Shown here piece after piece: positions 1 through 10,900 of a DNA stretch of 64,000 bases. The DNA is taken from contig VICG01000006.1 of assembly GCA_008692225.1 (NCBI GenBank), positions 1,679,501 through 1,743,500 on the forward strand. Reading direction: 5' to 3'. The stretch is from Monilinia fructicola. Lineage: Eukaryota > Ascomycota > Leotiomycetes > Helotiales > Sclerotiniaceae. Position 1 is the stretch's first letter. Every line of letters starts with the position of its first letter. Made by a program: the position numbers and the translations under genes. The notes under the pieces are model-generated. The model did not search any database, was not told the origin of the DNA, and worked only from the letters and a program-made list of their open reading frames with translations.

Positions 1-993
1 CAAACAGTGACGGCACTCTTTCCGACGTTGATGGCGAACTGTTCATCAAACCGTGCACCAATACCGAGATCGCATTTTATAATGATTCCATAGCAAACCA
101 CCCAGACTTTTACGATTTTTATGCCAACCTTCCTGGGGACTTTGCAGCTAGATGAGGACCAGAAGAAAACAATCGAAGAGAAGAGGGAGGAGTTGATCGC
201 CCAGCATGCAATCCCTGAAGTATCTTACCCAGGGAGAACCAACGGGAAGAGAATCGCGACCAATCAAGCAGTGGTTCTCGAGAATGCGTCACACGGATTT
301 GTCAAGCCCAATATTCTCGACGTTAAACTCGGTGTACGATTATGGGCAGACGATGCTCATCAAGACAAGAAGACAAGATTTGACAAAGTGACGGAACAGA
401 CCACGCACAAGGAATTCGGATTTCGAATCGCCGGCATGAGGGTATGGCAAGGTCCCGATGCCCGAGGCAACGATATAGATGAGGATGGCTATAGAATTTA
501 CAATAAAGACTACGGGAGGTTCGAAGTAAATAATGGCAACGTTCACGAGGCATTTAAGAATTTCATCTTTACCGCATCGGCGGGGATCGACAAAGAGCTG
601 GGACAATTAATCTCTCAAGCATTTCTCACAGATTTGTTGAGGATACAAGATGTCTTGGAAAGTCAGGAGAGCAGAATGTATTCTGCTAGTCTCTTATTCG
701 TTTTTGAGGGTGATGGAAAAGCGTTGCGCGCTGCAATGGAAGAAGCCAGCCGGACCCCCCCTCGGACCATGATTGAACATGCATCCTCGTCGTCTGGAGA
801 GACCCTATCATCCTTTGAGGATGAGGAGGAGGATGACGGTGATATGGAAGAGGAACCTTTCCCAAAGATATATGCTTTAAAAGTCATAGATTTTGCTCAT
901 GCGCAATGGACGCCTGGTTTGGGACCAGATTACAACTCTCTTGTGGGAGTACGCAGCGTGGCAAAAATTCTGGAAACGCTGGCGGATTCATGA
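1..993 (+). CDS. Inositol polyphosphate multikinase (IPMK/Arg82 family), 5'-truncated by window, one-base frameshift
   Basis: This is the C-terminal part of an inositol polyphosphate kinase, which phosphorylates soluble inositol phosphates such as IP3 and IP4 in the nucleus and cytosol. The family signature PxxxDxKxG is seen as PNILDVKLG. The downstream S-L-L motif (SASLLFVFEGD) and the ATP/Mg-binding IDFAH with PGLGPDYNSLVGV follow in the expected order. An acidic insert (EDEEEDDGDMEEE) precedes IDFAH, as is common in fungal members. Bases 3-119 encode a good family N-terminal stretch (DGTLSDVDGELFIKP...HPDFYDF) in frame 3. The rest, from the ATG at 121, is in frame 1. The switch falls in a run of five T at 116-120, where four would keep one frame. 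No intron fits there. It is either a sequencing/assembly error or a true null allele. The gene starts left of the window. Confidence 0.85.
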
Positions 994-3465
994 TGATCAT
1001 GATGATCACAATGTTCAAAGGCATCTCGAGTATACCCTGCTATAGGAATGCTCTTGCCGTACAGGAGTTGCAGGCGTCATGGGGTTATTAGATGCAGGCA
1101 TATATATGGGAGTTGCTTGGACAGGGGCATACATCTACACATGAGCATGGCTGTTTATTACGATACCCCGTTGCAATTGGACATCTAGAAGTCTCCATAG
1201 CATATAATTTTGATTTTACTTTCCCTCTTCATCTCACCCGCTTTCGATGTGCTTCAACGATGACGTTCTCAACTTTTGCTACACACATACCCCTCGTGTA
1301 TATCTACGCTTGTGTATATCTACACTCATGTATACCTCAATATCTACACTCCCGTACATCTACTTGGTATTGTTTTGGGTCTATGCCGGGGTAAAAATCT
1401 ACAAAATAGTATACCTTTTAAATTCTTTTTTATATATTATAAAACTTTTATTTTTAGGAACTTAGATATATATTAAGCGTTTATTTTTTAACTTAATAAT
1501 ACTATAAAGCATTATTTATAATTTTTAATGAATTTGTTAATTTATTATGATTTTTTAAAATAAGTTTCATTTTCAGTTAATTTTTAGCCCGGCATTGACC
1601 CAAAACAACGCCAAGTAGATGGATGTGACGGTCGACACGACCGACACGGAAGGAGTCGGCGATGGAGCCGACGCCTTTGGCATGTCGGCAAGGACGACGC
1701 TGCTAGCGTTGCCAATAACGTCGGCAAGAGCGGATATTATAGCTTTAGCTATAAGTAGATAGCGTTAGATAGCTTAATGAAGATTAGCTTTTACCATGAT
1801 ACACGTTTCCTGCCACTAGAGATCTCTTTTATGTGTAGTGTCGCTTAGCGTGATGAAATATCACATACCTAAGGCACGTGATATTCGTCACATATCTAAA
1901 AGAATTTGAAAATCTTAAATGTTGAATTTATAGTATTTATAATAAAATGTAGAATTATATTTTCATATATATAAATATAAATTTTAAGTATTATTATTTA
2001 AATTAATTGATAATATAATTTGCGCTTAAGCTTATTGATACTATATAGTAAGAATTTTTGTAATTTCTCTTATAGTTTATTTTATGAAATTTATAAAGTG
2101 TAAGAGATAAAAAATTATATATTTGGAAAACGAATAATTTATAAAATATAATTATTTATCTTAATATTATTTTATATATTATTTTGATTTATAATATTAT
2201 TATAATATAACTATAATTAAATATACTATTTATATTTTTATTGAAATCTTAAATAGTTTTTTTTAGATTAATTAACTTTTGATTAATAAAACGTTTTATA
2301 ATATAAAAATTATAAATTAATATTTTAATATTTAATAAATTTATATATTTATTTATAAATATTAGAATATTAAAATAGCAAATTTACAGTATTTATAAAT
2401 ATTTCAATAGGTATAATAATAATAATAAATTATTAGATTATTAAATAGATATAAAATACAATACTTAAGTATATCTATAAATATTTAAAGATTTTTTTAT
2501 ATATAAATATATATTTTAAATATATTAGATTTGGTAATTAATTAAGCTTTTTATAATATATATATTTTTTAGATCTTATACGTTTTTTAAAAATTAAAAA
2601 TTAATATATAGAGTTATCTAATAAAAAACCTTAGAATGTTATATTTTTTAAGTAATTTTAATAATATAATAAAAGAAAAACTTATAATATTTAATTTATC
2701 TTAATATTATTATAATTTTAGATATATATATTTAATTATTATATAAAATTAAAAAACCTTTTATGATTTTTAATTTTCAATTTTTAAACTAAAAATTAAA
2801 AATTGAAAATAAAGAACTAAAAATTATATTGATTTTAATATTTATTTTTAATGTTTTAAAGATTTGATTTAAATATATTACTAATAACTTTAGAAATAAA
2901 CTTATTAATTTATTTTATAAAAAAATAGAATTTAAATCTTATTTTATTAACCAAATCTAAAAGAAGAAACAACTATCGGTGGGGATTTTTTGAAATTAGG
3001 AGAGAAATAACGAATGGGCTAAGCAGTAATTATTTAGGAGATGTTTAGGCGGCTGTATTTAAATATTATACTCATATTGCTTTCACTTTAATGAATGCCA
3101 TGGCAATCTGGAGTTATGTGAAAGTTCTAATTACCTAGTATTTGTATATCAAAACATCTCCGTCTAATCTCAACTAATCGATATTGTTAACGTTGAAGTT
3201 TTTAATTTTCCAAAATTGTTATCTATCTGATCTACTTGTATCTACTGTAACACTATAAATTGAAAACTCGTATCTTATGAATTTCACATGAGAAACGCGT
3301 CGCGTGAATACCGGTAGACTTCTGTAAGGCTGAGAGACCCCGGCAAGGCAAACCTTAAATCCCCATGGCTTTCTCGAGCTCCAGCTCAAGGTTCCCCAGC
3401 CAAACACTTTACCCCATGCTTCAACCCCACCACCTTCCCACCCGAATTTAGATCAGAGATAGGAG
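994..3465. other. Gene-free region: 3' flank, AT-rich block with inverted repeat, CLP1 upstream
   Basis: I see no protein gene here. Bases 1240-1350 hold loose repeats of a TATATCTAC-like unit. An inverted-repeat element lies at 1355-1626 (separate entry). A short island of ordinary base composition at 1600-1860 contains the hairpin GTCGGC-GATGGA-GCCGAC. Bases about 1900-2950 are extremely AT-rich with frequent stops in all frames, as expected of repeat-induced point mutation. Bases 2960-3465 return to normal composition and should hold the CLP1 promoter and 5' UTR. Confidence 0.6.
1355..1626. repeat. Inverted repeat (about 45-bp arms) around an AT-rich core
   Basis: The left arm (1355-1399) and the reverse complement of the right arm (1580-1626) share TCTACTTGG, then TTGTTTTGGGTC, then ATGCCGGG and TAAAAAT, with a few substitutions. 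One of them is CG against TA, a RIP-type change. The roughly 180-bp core between the arms is AT-rich and non-coding. A decayed MITE or a fold-back remnant is the simplest reading. I could not define a target-site duplication. Confidence 0.6.
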
Positions 3466-5124
3466 ATGTCGATACCGGGATTGGGTCATGCTGTTCCTTC
3501 AGTAAGTTCTTCTCGCGCTTTGTAGTCGATGCCGCCGTGAAAGCCTTTGAAGCTATGTGATGATCATTCATTGACCGAACGAATATACAGGCCGCTGCAG
3601 TACCGACCGCAGCTTCGCACACCAATACTCACGAACTACAAGCAAACTCAGAATGGCGGTTCGAGGTCGCCATAGGATCGAGCGTCGAGGTCAAGGTATG
3701 GCTCATGCGATATCCTGATCCGAGAAGCTAGATGGATTCTGATTCACAGATGCACAGGTCCTCTCGGGAACGGCCGAAATCTTCGGCACTGAACTCGCCC
3801 TCAATCACACCTACACATTTCACGGCACGAAATCTTCCATATACACCTGGCACGGCTGTCGACTGGAAGTCACTGGACCCTGCGAGGAATACACCGCCGA
3901 GGAGACGCCCATGGTCTCTTACGTCAACACGCATTTCGCGCTGGAGAACCTCCGCGACGAAGCGCAGAAAGCGGGCAAGGTGGGACCGCGCGTCCTCGTC
4001 GTGGGGCCGACCAACGCGGGCAAGACTAGCTTGGTGAAGTTGTTGACGGCATATGCGATACGGATGGGGCGCCAACCGATCACGGTGAACACGGACTCGA
4101 GGGAAGGGATGCTCAGTATCGCCGGGAGCATGACGGCGACGGCCTTCAAGAGCATTGTGGATGTGGAGGAGGGCTGGGGGAGCAGTCCCACGAGCGGACC
4201 GAGTCCGGTGCCGGTGAAATTGCCGTTGTGTTATTACTATGGACTTCCGAGCCCGGAGGATAATGCAAAGTTGTACAAACCTGTGGTGACGAGGTTGGCG
4301 CTGGCGGCGACGAGTCGCTTGGAGGATGATGTGAAGTGCAGGGAGACGGGCATGATTATCGATACACCGGGGGTGATCAGTCAAGGCAAGGGAGGGTATG
4401 ACTTGATTTCTCATATCGTGTCGGAGTTTTCTGGTGAGTTTTCTGAGGAGGTCTGGCTTGAGATGATGAACTAATGCTGTTGACAGCTAATGTCATTCTT
4501 GTTTTGGGATCAGAACGTCTATACAGCGACATGATGCGGCGCTTTTCCACCAGCAAGACTGATGGCGGAGATGTCATTCGTCTTGTAAAATTGGACAAGT
4601 CGGGAGGTTGTGTTGATCGAGATGATGCATTCATGCATCAGCTTCGGGATGCCACCATCAAGGAATACTTTTTCGGAGATGCTAAAAGAACTTTGAGCCC
4701 TCATACCCAAGTGGTGAGCTTTGACGAGCTTTCGATTTTTAAAATCAGAGAAGGTATGCAATGCCCCCCTGCAATTCCCCATCCTTCAATTCCGACATGT
4801 TTTCAACAAGCTAACCCTCTACAAGCAAACTCAATGCATAACATGTTTCTCCCCGGCGGAGAGGAGGAAGCCCAGCCTACACAATACGAGAAAGTCGAGC
4901 CGACCCCCCTGATGTTGCATTGCATATTTGCCGTTATGCACGCATCCGTCCGAGATTCGCAAGATACTATTCGAGATGCTAGTGTCATGGGTTTCGTATA
5001 TGTAGCAGAAGTGGATGACAAAAAGAAGAGATTGAAGATATTGGCACCGCTTAATACAAGGGTCACGGATCGACCCTTGATCTGGGGTACTTGGCCCGAA
5101 GCTCCAGTGAACCTGATGGGATAA
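3466..5124 (+). CDS. CLP1: mRNA cleavage and polyadenylation factor Clp1 (polynucleotide kinase-like)
   Basis: Clp1 is a subunit of cleavage factor IA (with Pcf11) in pre-mRNA 3'-end formation and a member of the 5'-hydroxyl polynucleotide kinase family. Five exons join in frame to 460 aa, the usual length: 3466-3501, 3591-3695, 3758-4433, 4487-4753 and 4826-5124. All four introns (89, 62, 53 and 72 nt) have GT...AG ends. Residues about 30-120 match the N-terminal beta-sandwich (SGTAEIFGTELA, YTFHGTKSSIYTWHGC). The Walker A motif GPTNAGKT is at about 130-137 and DTPG at about 249-252. The C-terminal domain ends in a conserved-looking GTWPEAPVNLMG. The start is the first ATG, before SIPGLGHAVPS. 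A second in-frame acceptor at 4810 would add five residues, and the last intron has no stop if retained. The gene is convergent with PMP3. Confidence 0.93.
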
Positions 5125-5391
5125 TAAAATAATGCACGAGTACAGCTCAATAAAGTTTTAATACATGTTCTTGGTGGTGTCATGCCATGTCAAAAGCAAA
5201 CAAGATACTCAAACTCCTGCATCAAACCTCGAAGTATCATGCCCTATTGCCCAAATTGCGCCGATCCAGTTTGCCCATATGCAAACCTTCCTTGATATCA
5301 CTCATCCATCCTTCATTCCAAATTCATCCTTCACTCCCAATCCATCCGTGGTATCCCAAGCATCATTTCACCACTCCCTTGAATCTTCCCC

Positions 5392-5960
5392 CTAATCCCT
5401 CGACTGCACCTTATGATCTCCCCTAACGGCCTCGGCATACGTAGGCGGCACCGCTCCCCCACTACTTCCCTCTCCCCCCTGACCCTGACCCTGATCATGC
5501 GCCTGCACTCCCTCTCCCGCCACCGCCCACGTTCCATTCTGCTGCTGCCCAACCGAGGGCGCCTCCATCGGCGCCGTCGTCCCATAGCCCTGCGGCCGCC
5601 CATTCTTGGGGACCCGGTGCGACCCCCCGTTCGGTCCCTGCACGACCACGTACGTCACGCGTGCGTTCTCCGCGTCGGGGATGCGCGCGTACTCGGCGTC
5701 GGTGTCGTGCTCGGGAAACTTGGCGATGATGTACCAGGCGTGGAGGAGGCCGGGCAGGAAGCCCAGCGTGCAGAGGAGGATGTTGATGAGGGAGTCGGCG
5801 GAGCAGAGGCCGCGTTTTACCCAGACTGCGAGGGGGGGGAGGGGAGGGTTAGTGGGTTGTTTTTTAGGGGAGCGGGTTGCTATGCTGTGATGGTGTGCTT
5901 ACCTGCGAGAGGGGGGAAGAGGATGGCGATCAAGCCGAGGAAGATGTCGGATGAGCACAT
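5392..5960 (-). CDS. PMP3/UPF0057 family plasma-membrane proteolipid, long form with PPxY tail
   Basis: PMP3-type proteolipids are very small two-helix membrane proteins that affect membrane potential and salt tolerance. Two exons (5903-5960 and 5392-5825, intron 77 nt) give 163 aa. Residues 1-60 carry the whole family core: MCSSDIFLGLIAILFPPLA, then VKRGLCSADSLINILLCTLG, then FLPGLLHAWYIIAKFP, with two hydrophobic segments. About 100 further residues form a polar Gly/Gln/Pro-rich cytosolic tail. Classical Pmp3 is only about 55 aa, so this is the extended fungal form. The tail contains PPTYAEA near its end, a PPxY motif of the type bound by WW domains of Rsp5/NEDD4 ligases. Start choice: this ATG opens directly into the conserved core. 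It is divergent from RPC37. Confidence 0.88.
5826..5902 (-). other. PMP3 intron with G-rich plus strand
   Basis: The spliced intron has GTAAGC at its 5' end and CGCAG at its 3' end. On the plus (template) strand, 5832-5856 has four G-runs of at least three separated by 1, 1 and 5 bases. This satisfies a simple G-quadruplex pattern. The corresponding transcript is C-rich. Confidence 0.6.
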
Positions 5961-6487
5961 GGTTGATTTATTTGTTGCAGAAAATTTGTGTGAGGCGTTT
6001 TCGTCGGTTGGGAGATGGACGAAAAAAAAGACCAAAAAAAGTTTACGGAAAAGAAGAGAGAGGGAGGGAGACAGGCAATGAAGGATGGGTTTTGTGCGAA
6101 AAATCAAGATGGATGGATGTCTCTGTTCGCGGGCGAAGCTGATCTGATGCGGATGTGCATGCAGGTGGTTCGTCATCGGAGTTCGGGCCTTGAGGGTCGA
6201 AAGGCGGGACGGGAAAATCCTTTCTTCCTGTACAGAGAAATTACTTGTTTAAGATTAGTTTTCATGCGGGCTGGGCAAGCTTATCGATAAAGATGTCGGG
6301 GATCGGGCGTTCACAATTGGGGGATTCTTTAGATATTTATTATTAATCCTTGTTCTTAATTATTATTCTTTTGGTGCCGACATTTTATCACTACTTGTAC
6401 AGTCCTTCATTATCATCGTCAAAAAAGTTTCGAGACTCAAACTTCGCTCTACGTTGCGATTGTACGTATCGTCTACGAACCGCAACG
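5961..6487. promoter_or_regulatory. Shared 527-bp divergent promoter region of PMP3 and RPC37
   Basis: The region lies between the start codons of two divergent genes, so it must hold both 5' UTRs and at least the core promoters. It has no coding signal of its own. The PMP3-proximal part is purine-rich on the plus strand, and the RPC37-proximal part (about 6330-6440) is AT/pyrimidine-rich. I did not recognise a specific factor site. Confidence 0.5.
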
Positions 6488-7551
6488 ATGCCGGACGTGG
6501 ATATGGGTGTCGGTCTCGATGAAGAGGATGATCCCATAGTCTGCTCCTATGATATTTTCGTCAAACCTCACATCTCGGAAGGCCGAGAAATTTACGTATT
6601 GCAATTTCCAAATCGTGATATCGATCAACGATACGCCGGTTCCAATGATGCTCAACCTCTCAAGTTTCGGACGAAGCCAAAATCTGGAATGGTCGAAATG
6701 GATGTTCCAATTGATGCGCGCCGCAATTACGACAAAGATAAGGGTGTCAAGTGGGGAGATGCTATCAAGAAGAGCAATATGGTCAAGGGAGGGGGAAGTC
6801 ATGGTCTGCCCGGTGGATTTGGAATTGGAGGCGCACAGCCAACCGGCAGGGGAAGAGGACGAGCACAAGATCAGCTTGATCCCGAGAGGGTAATGGCGGA
6901 TTTCGAAGGCGCCATTCGGAGCGAACAGGTTTTGGTCAAACAAACTCTCGGTGGTCAGGTCATTCCTGTCGACAAGAACAGCCCGACGTACTTTCTGGGC
7001 GCTTTTCAAAATGGTAAATGAGGATTTTACTTGCTTCTGACGCAGAGTGCTAATTCAGTCTAGACAAGCTTCACCTCACCCCAATTGACCATATGGTGCA
7101 GATGAGACCTCAATTTCATCACATCGACGCATACGCAGAACAGGAGAAGCAGAACCGTCCCCGTGAAGGACCTGCACCCCGAAGCACAGAAGCGCGAGCT
7201 GTTCATATGACTGTCAAATCAAATATTGATGGGGAGGGAGATGGGAGTGATGATATCGGCGCACGAATTGCTGCTGCGCAGCAGGAACCCTGGCAGAAGC
7301 ATCGTTACGTTGATGAGGATCATCCAGCGGCTTGGGATTGCTATCACGAAAATATGTTTATCTATTCTGAGCAACTGGATGAGAGTGGAAAAGAGAAAGA
7401 GCTCTCGACTGAAACGGTCCCGAAGTTGATCACAGGGATGGATGATATGGCATATATTGATACGATTAGTGCGCCAAATAATGCGGCGAAGATGTCAAGG
7501 GCCAAGGTGGATGCGCAGACGGTGGATCTCGATGACGATGATGAGGAGTAG
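6488..7551 (+). CDS. RPC37: DNA-directed RNA polymerase III subunit Rpc37/RPC5 (Sin-like family)
   Basis: Rpc37 pairs with Rpc53 in the TFIIF-like subcomplex of RNA polymerase III, which acts in initiation, termination and reinitiation at tRNA and 5S genes. Two exons (6488-7013 and 7064-7551, intron 50 nt) join to 337 aa. The N-terminal block DDPIVCSYDIFVKP...YVLQFPNRD and the block KLHLTPIDHMVQMRPQFHHID, which spans the splice junction, are the diagnostic conserved stretches of the RPC5/Sin family. The middle is Gly/Arg-rich (TGRGRGRAQ) and the C-terminus ends in an acidic run (DLDDDDEE). The start is the first ATG that opens into the conserved acidic N-terminus. It is divergent from PMP3, and a DDB1-like gene follows on the same strand 443 bp later. 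Confidence 0.85.
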
Positions 7552-7678
7552 GAAGAAGAGGGTATGTATGATTATGGGTGCATTCTCCGGCGTATAAAAT
7601 CCAAAAACGATACCCCGCATATGTCTCGGTGGATGAATTACTTGGCTCGGTAGACCATTGAACACACTTCAACACGGT

Positions 7679-7709
<31 letters not shown>

Positions 7710-7994
7710 TTGACTTGAATTGACCTGATTTCACTTGACTTGACTTGATATAAAATTCAGAGCTTGCAATGGATCAGAATTTATATTTTAATGCATATAT
7801 TTGATTATCATCTATCATCTAAAATTCAATGCTGAAAAGAGGGACTAGCTAAATCCGATTGTAAGCGATAAGAATAAAAAAGTTCCAGCGTCATTATCAG
7901 GCAAGCTCGACCTACAGGGAGGAGCTTGCTTATCTTCATATCCCAAGCGCGCCCATGGAAACAAGCATTACAGACACATCTTGAGAAATTCACC
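7552..7994. other. Intergenic region with (TA)n microsatellite
   Basis: No gene is seen. A (TA)13 tract lies at 7679-7705. It is followed by a short cluster of TTGAC-type repeats at about 7709-7750. The right part should hold the promoter and 5' UTR of the DDB1-like gene, whose ATG sits in the near-ideal context CACCATGG. Confidence 0.7.
7679..7705. repeat. (TA)n microsatellite
   Basis: An uninterrupted TA dinucleotide tract of about 13 units lies in the intergenic space between RPC37 and the DDB1-like gene. Confidence 0.95.
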
Positions 7995-10900
7995 ATGGCG
8001 TATCTTGCACCAATACATAGGCCCAGCAGTGTTCGTCTGACTCTCCGATTGAATCTTTTAAATCCCCAAGAGGAATGTCTAGTGCTTGCGTAAGTAACGT
8101 CTTCTACAAGCCAGCCGAAGATCCACAACGCAAGCATACACTGACTTCCACATAGCAAGGCAAACCGACTGGAAGTATGGAGGGCCACAGAAGAAGGTCT
8201 CGAGATGGCATACGCCAAATCCATATACGGACGCATATCCATGCTGCAGAAGATCCAACCGGCCGGATCCAAGACCGACCATCTCTTCGTGGGCACGGTT
8301 CGCGCACAGTACTTCACCGTGATGTGGAATGCGGCGACGCACAAACTCGACACAATGCAATCGTTTGTCGACGTCTCGCAGGAGAGCATGCGGGACTCGG
8401 AGAGCCGGGATCGATGTCTTGTGGATCCGACGGGGCGCTTGCTGGTCATGGAGCTCTATGAGGGGGTGTTGAATCTGGTGAAGATTGTGAAGCCGCGGGG
8501 CGGCAAGACGGATTACCTGGACAAGCCGGAGCAGGTGAGAATCTCGGAGATGAGGGTTCGGGCCAGTGCGTTTCTGTATACGGATACCAAGCAGCCGAAG
8601 TTGGCGCTGCTCTACCAGGATGCGAGGGAGGATGTAAAGTTGGCGACGTATAGGATGCTGGATGATAAGGGCCACCTCGCGACGCAGTTTGATCCAACGA
8701 GAGATAGGGAAAATGATTTGGATGGCTTGTGTCTTGGGGCTATGCATATCATACCCGTTCCCAAGGGGGGAGATGAGGGGAGCAAGAGATATATTGTGAG
8801 GAATGCGACGACTGCGAAGGCTAACATGGGAGGACTGGTTGTTGTGGGGGAGACGAAGTTTACGTATCTGGACGATGAGAGTAAGGCGGTCGTCGAATAC
8901 CCTCTGGATGAGGCGGTGTTGTGGGCTGCGTGGGAATCTATAGATGAGAGGAATTATCTATTGGGAGACGATTATGGATTTTTATACGTCTTGACGATAC
9001 TTGTCGATGGTGCGACGGTCACGGGGATGAAAGTTACGAAACTAGGTCAGGTTTCCAAGCCTACTTCTTTGGAGAATATGGGGAATGGTATCTTTTACGT
9101 TGGTTCGCATGAAGCGGATAGTCAAGTCATTCGAATAGATTTCCAGTCGAGTCCGGATCAAAGTATTACGGTGTTACAAAAGATGCCAAATATTGCGCCC
9201 ATATTGGATTTCACAGTCATGGATATGGGTGGTCGAGATGGCGAGACCAAATTGAATGAATATTCTTCAGGTCAGGCGCGGTTAGTCACAGGTAGCGGAG
9301 GATTCGAGGGAGGAAGTTTAAGAAGTGTCCGGAGTGGTGTTGGGCTAGATGATATTGGAATTCTTGCCGAAATGGATGGCATTCGTAAGGTTTTTGCATT
9401 ACATTCTGGTCCAAGCCTACCGAATGATACTCTTGTAGTGGCATTCTCCACTGAAACTCGATTCTTCAAGTTCGATGCGGAAGGAGAGATTGAAGAAGTG
9501 GAAACCGTTCGAAATTTATCAGCTACCGCGGAGACTTTACTAACTTATAATCTTGATGATGGGTGTATATTACAAGTCACCCAAAATGAGGCAATAATAC
9601 ACGGGAAGAATTCTAGCCATAGATGGCAACCTCCTGATGGACAGATAATTACAGCCGCCTCAGGAAACCAAAACTACGTTCTACTTTCATCCAATGGACG
9701 TGCCTTGGTCAGTTTATCGATTCAACAAAATTTAGCCGAGATTGCACATCAGGAGCTTGGTGACGACCAAGCAGCTTGTGTACATGTACCACAAGTATTG
9801 GGAAATGTTGGTATTGTTGGTTTGTGGAAGTCAGGATCAGTATCCCTACTTGATATCAGAACCCTCAACACTATCGTCTCTGAAGAGTTACGACGAACCG
9901 ATGGTGCTTCTGTACCGCGAGATATTGCGCTCACTCAAATTTTGCCCCCGGAACTTTCGGGCCCAACGTTGTTTGTTAGCATGGAAGATGGCGTTGTTTT
10001 AAGCTTCGATGTAGACAAGGACGATTACTCACTTTCTAGCCGGAAGAGCATTGTGCTTGGAACAAGACAGGCACAGCTTCAGATTTTACCACGGGATGAT
10101 ACCACGTTCAATATATTTGCAACTTGTGAGCATCCGACCTTGATATATGGCTCTGAAGGTAGGACTGTATATTCGGCTGTAACGGCCGAAGCTGCAGTTG
10201 CCGTATGTTCTTTTGATGGTAAAGCATTTCCCAACTCGGTAGTCATTGCTACCGCCGATGAACTCAAACTCGCAGTCATTGACAACGAAAGGAGAACGCA
10301 TGTCACAACCTTACCAATTGGTGAAACTGTCAGGAGGATAGCATACTCAGCTAGGGAGAGGACCTTTGCGATTGGATCTATCAAACGTGAATTAATCAAA
10401 GGACAAGAACTCATCACTACTTCTTTTAGACTCGTTGACGAGGTTATGTTTGGTGAGCTAGGAGAACCATTCTACCTTCCACAAAACAACGAAATCATCG
10501 AGAGTGTCATACGAGCCGAACTTCCCACCAAACATGGAGACGGTGAACTAGTCGAGCGTTTTCTTGTTGGTACAAGTTTCCTCCATGATAGTGAAATAAA
10601 TATCCGTGGCCGTTTGCTCATTTTCGGTGTCAATAACGACAGAACTCCATATATGATTACTGAGCATTCTCTCAAGGGATCTTGCCGATGTATTGGCGTT
10701 CTCGATGGTAAGATTGTGGCGGCACTGAATAAAACGGTCGTCATGTATGATTACGAAGAAACCTCCAGTACCAGCGCCAACCTCACGAAGATCGCCACCT
10801 ATCGCTGTTCCACCTGTCCAATTGATATTGATATCACAGGCAACATAATAGCCGTGGCTGATATAATGAAGTCGGTTGCTCTCGTCGAATACACGCCCGG

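Noticed and set aside
3728..4414. 228-codon Arg/His-rich minus-strand frame
   Set aside because: It is a shadow of the CLP1 exon on the other strand.
8079..8747. 222-codon minus-strand frame
   Set aside because: It is a shadow of the DDB1-like gene.
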